Assembly (NCBI GenBank): GCA_031266895.1
Contig: JAISAD010000134.1
Coordinates: 1 to 17,399, forward strand
Direction: 5' to 3'
DNA from: Bacteroidales bacterium
GTDB lineage: Bacteria > Bacteroidota > Bacteroidia > Bacteroidales > WCHB1-69
DNA: 17,399 bases
Shown here piece after piece: positions 14,979-17,399 of the stretch. The notes below the pieces were generated by a model that saw nothing but the letters and a program-made list of their open reading frames with translations, ran no database searches and had not been told where the DNA came from. Numbering within the stretch: position 1 is the first letter of the stretch; each line of letters starts with the position of its first letter. The translations under genes were made by a program, and so were the position numbers.

Positions 14979-16124
14979 TTATTTGTCATTTAAGATATTA
15001 CGAACTTCTTTATCTGTAGCCAAATAAGCCTCAATAGAGGCTGGCTTGGCAAATGGAATTGAAGATAACGCCTTTTCTATGCGTTTTGGTATGTCGGTAA
15101 ATTTAATTTTATCGTGTAAAAATTGCGCTACGGCTACCTCATTGGCAGCATTGAGTACACAAGGCCTGTTGCCACCCTCACAACAAACCTCATAGGCCAG
15201 CTTCAGACAGGCAAAAGTTTTAAGATCGGGTTGTTCAAAAGTGAGTTGCGGATAATCGGTAAACGAAAAGCGCGGATTAGGCGAATATACTCTATCAGGA
15301 TATGTAAGCGCATATTGAACAGGCAGTTTCATATCCGGTAATCCTATTTGGGCTTTTACAGAACCATCCACAAACTGCACTAATGAATGAATGATAGATT
15401 GCGGATGCACCACTACCTCAATTTGAGTAGAAGGCATGTTAAAAAGCCAATGCGCCTCTATTACTTCAAGTCCCTTATTCATCAAGGTAGCGCTGTCGAT
15501 AGTGATTTTCTGTCCCATTGTCCAAGTAGGATGACGTAACGCCTGCGCTTTGGTAACCTGTTCCAGAAAATCGGCACTTTTGCCGCGAAAAGGGCCACCC
15601 GAAGCCGTAATAATCAACTTTTCAATGGGACTGTGAAATTCGCCCGCTAAGCATTGAAAAATAGCGGAATGTTCCGAATCTACAGGCAAAATCGGTACGC
15701 CATATTCTCGTGCTGCCCGGGTTATCAGGTCACCGGCCACTACCAGCGTCTCTTTATTGGCTAACGCAAGTGGCTTTTCACATTCTATGGCACGAAAAGC
15801 AGGCTTTAAACCGGCAATGCCCACAATGCAGGAAAGCACCATATCTATGGAATCCATCTCTATAATATCACACAGTGAATTTTCACCGGCAAACACCTTA
15901 ACGTCGTCACTGGCAAGCGCTGACTGTACCTGTGCATAGCGCTCCTTTTGCACAATAACTACGGCATTAGGATTAAACTGCTTAGCCTGTTCAATCAGCA
16001 AATCTGCATTGGAATAGGCTGCAAGTACCTCTATTTCAAACATATCAGAATGTTGTGCCATTACCTCAAGCGCCTGCACTCCCATAGAACCCGTAGAACC
16101 CAGTAAAGCAATTCTTTTTTTCAA
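14979..16124 (-). CDS. dxr: 1-deoxy-D-xylulose-5-phosphate reductoisomerase, TTG start
   Basis: Dxr makes 2-C-methyl-D-erythritol 4-phosphate from DXP with NADPH, the committed step of the MEP pathway. The 381-residue product shows the NADPH loop GSTGSMG (9-15), LANKETLVVAG, the metal site DSEHSAIFQCL, ASGGPFR, and the flap and active-site stretch HPTWTMGQKITIDSATLMNKGLEVIEAHWLF. The start is TTG at 16124 (protein MKKRIALLGSTG). The first in-frame ATG is codon 14, inside the NADPH loop, so it cannot be the start, and no ATG or GTG precedes the TTG between it and the promoter. This may hold translation down. The gene has the best promoter in the window and is followed after 12 bp by rseP. Confidence 0.95.
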   Translation of the reverse strand: MKKRIALLGSTGSMGVQALEVMAQHSDMFEIEVLAAYSNADLLIEQAKQFNPNAVVIVQKERYAQVQSALASDDVKVFAGENSLCDIIEMDSIDMVLSCIVGIAGLKPAFRAIECEKPLALANKETLVVAGDLITRAAREYGVPILPVDSEHSAIFQCLAGEFHSPIEKLIITASGGPFRGKSADFLEQVTKAQALRHPTWTMGQKITIDSATLMNKGLEVIEAHWLFNMPSTQIEVVVHPQSIIHSLVQFVDGSVKAQIGLPDMKLPVQYALTYPDRVYSPNPRFSFTDYPQLTFEQPDLKTFACLKLAYEVCCEGGNRPCVLNAANEVAVAQFLHDKIKFTDIPKRIEKALSSIPFAKPASIEAYLATDKEVRNILNDK

Positions 16125-16144
16125 AACAGCGTTTTTTTCGAGTG

Positions 16145-16175
16145 CAAAAATACGGAATTAATTGATTTGAGCAAA
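16145..16175 (-). promoter_or_regulatory. dxr promoter with -33 and -7 elements
   Basis: On the minus strand TTTG (16175-16172) and TATTTTTG (16152-16145) are separated by exactly 19 nt, the textbook Bacteroidota arrangement. Transcription would start near 16139, giving a leader of about 15 nt before the TTG start. Confidence 0.75.
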
Positions 16176-16178
16176 GTT

Positions 16179-16196
16179 CAGTATTTAAATATACTG
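16179..16196. repeat. Inverted repeat between sulfatase-like stop and dxr promoter
   Basis: CAGTAT (16179-16184) and ATACTG (16191-16196) form a perfect 6-bp inverted repeat with a 6-base AT loop. It begins one base past the stop codon of the sulfatase-fold gene and ends 3 bases before the dxr -33 element. It could be a weak termination hairpin or an operator. No T run follows it on the minus strand. Confidence 0.45.
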
Positions 16197-16197
16197 C

Positions 16198-17399
16198 CTA
16201 TTTATTCAGATAACATTCATAAAGATATTGCAGAAAAGCCTTGCAATTGTTATACTCCATACGAAAAAGAGTGTCATTGGTAAAAGTATTGACCATCGGA
16301 TAGCGATTAGCAGCATCATATGCAATAAATCCGGCAGGAGTAATCCAATTGAATCCTACATAAGTTTCAACCGGAACAAACTGTTTGGTGTGGTGATTAA
16401 ATATATCCTGACTCCATGTATATTTTTCAAAAGGTAGCTCCAGTTGACGCAAGAGCGTAGTCGGCACATCCGCCTGCGAAACCATTTTATCCCACTGTTG
16501 CCCCCGATACTCCTCCTTTAACACCTCACCCAATAACAACATCGGAATATGCTGATATTCGGCTGAATGGTAATTCCACTGTCGATAAGTTTTGTGGCTG
16601 TGGTCAGCAATAAGTACAAAAAGTGTATTGGGATACCATATTTCTTTGCGTGCCTTCTTAAAATATTCACCCAATGCATAATCGCTATATTTTGCCGAAT
16701 TCAGATAGGGTAGCTCGGGCACATTCCATGACAACTGTTCGCCAATTTTAGGTTGATCGTAAGGCGAATGCGAACTACCGGTAAAAAGCATACTGAAAAA
16801 AGGTTCTTTCAGATTCTTTGTATCATACAACTGATATTCAAACAGATATTGATCCGGGATAGAGAGTTTCCCGCGCGGATAAGAAGAGGGCAAATCATGC
16901 ATGTCAATTATCTTGTCAAACTGTTGCGCCATGATGTAAGACTTAATATTTCCATAAGTCAAATCACCCCCAAAGTAGAATGCCGAACTGTAGCCTACCG
17001 CTTTTAAATCGCGCACAAGGCTATTCAAGTGGGCATATTTGCTAAAGTCATCGGTAATATTGTGTACCGGAACAGGCGGAAAGCCACTCAGCAATACAGA
17101 AATCCCCTGTTGTGAGCGATGTCCGTTAGCATACATTTGTGTCAGTAGCAAACCCTCTTTTTCCAATTCGGCAAAACAGGGAGTAATGCCGCTTTCACCT
17201 CCCAAAGAAGCTATTAAGTCGGCCGACCAGCTTTCTAACAAAATAAAGACAATATTCACCGGTTTTCGCTTCAAGATGGCAATAGTGGTATCATTTTCGG
17301 TTACAAATAAATTTCTTACAATAGCCTCAGCTTCCGTGGGGTCCATCTGTCTATAGCGTTTTTCATGGCCTCCCCCCTGTCTGCTTTTTAAAACGGAGT
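16198..17399 (-). CDS. LTA synthase-like sulfatase-fold protein, 5' truncated by window edge
   Basis: This is the periplasmic catalytic part of an alkaline-phosphatase-superfamily membrane protein of the LtaS/phosphoglycerol transferase type. The frame stays open past the first visible ATG (17346) to the edge of the window, and the expected N-terminal transmembrane helices are missing, so the gene continues beyond 17399. Counting from that ATG, motifs are the metal-ligand region VFILLESWS (33-41), the nucleophile region GHRSQQG (75-81), GGDLTYGN, TGSSHSPY and the metal site IADHSHK. The nucleophile position is a serine (S78) where many relatives have threonine. Such enzymes modify lipid headgroups or envelope polymers; the substrate here is unknown. 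The stop is followed by a small inverted repeat and then the dxr promoter, so dxr is a separate unit. Confidence 0.85.
   Translation of the reverse strand, partial: SVLKSRQGGGHEKRYRQMDPTEAEAIVRNLFVTENDTTIAILKRKPVNIVFILLESWSADLIASLGGESGITPCFAELEKEGLLLTQMYANGHRSQQGISVLLSGFPPVPVHNITDDFSKYAHLNSLVRDLKAVGYSSAFYFGGDLTYGNIKSYIMAQQFDKIIDMHDLPSSYPRGKLSIPDQYLFEYQLYDTKNLKEPFFSMLFTGSSHSPYDQPKIGEQLSWNVPELPYLNSAKYSDYALGEYFKKARKEIWYPNTLFVLIADHSHKTYRQWNYHSAEYQHIPMLLLGEVLKEEYRGQQWDKMVSQADVPTTLLRQLELPFEKYTWSQDIFNHHTKQFVPVETYVGFNWITPAGFIAYDAANRYPMVNTFTNDTLFRMEYNNCKAFLQYLYECYLNK

Overview
The window looks like ordinary chromosome from a member of the Bacteroidota. Three things support this. Two proteins carry the C-terminal type IX secretion sorting domain (YPNP...GVYMLKL-type ends). 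Start codons lack Shine-Dalgarno sequences and sit in A-rich contexts. Several genes are preceded by the TAnnTTTG element of the Bacteroidota primary sigma factor; upstream of dxr it pairs with a TTTG element at exactly 19 nt. The core proteins (FtsY, IspH, Era, RseP, Dxr) also read like Bacteroidota versions. Genus cannot be told from the sequence alone.

Layout. At 1-1078 is the broken or partial 5' end of a secreted, sorting-domain protein, closed by a strong terminator. ftsY and ispH follow on the plus strand as an overlapping pair (1185-3022). They converge on, and overlap by 14 bases, a minus-strand secreted PNGase F-like amidase (3009-5009). Upstream of that, on the same strand, are a PIF1-like helicase with an HRDC end (5072-7186), a LolD-type ABC ATPase (7220-7870), a CPBP membrane protease (7897-8787) and an OadA/PycB-like carboxyltransferase (8787-10574). 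A 295-bp divergent intergenic region (10575-10869) separates this block from a plus-strand radical SAM protein (10870-12150) and an Era GTPase with an extra N-terminal domain (12233-13495). Era converges on a minus-strand block of rseP (13581-14966), dxr (14979-16124) and a 5'-truncated LTA-synthase-like sulfatase-fold protein that runs off the right edge (16198-17399).

Functional themes are housekeeping: SRP-dependent membrane targeting (FtsY), two steps of the MEP isoprenoid pathway (Dxr, IspH), ribosome assembly (Era), envelope proteolysis and lipoprotein export (RseP, CPBP, LolD), plus secreted proteins for type IX export. No tRNA, rRNA, CRISPR array, insertion sequence or phage gene was seen.

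No clear undescribed multi-gene system is visible. The items most worth a second look are the ~128-residue domain fused in frame to Era, the OadA-like enzyme whose biotin-type domain has no acceptor lysine, the PNGase F-like enzyme with a 24-bp tandem repeat and a lost disulfide next to its catalytic glutamate, and the damaged left edge with a 19-bp tandem duplication.
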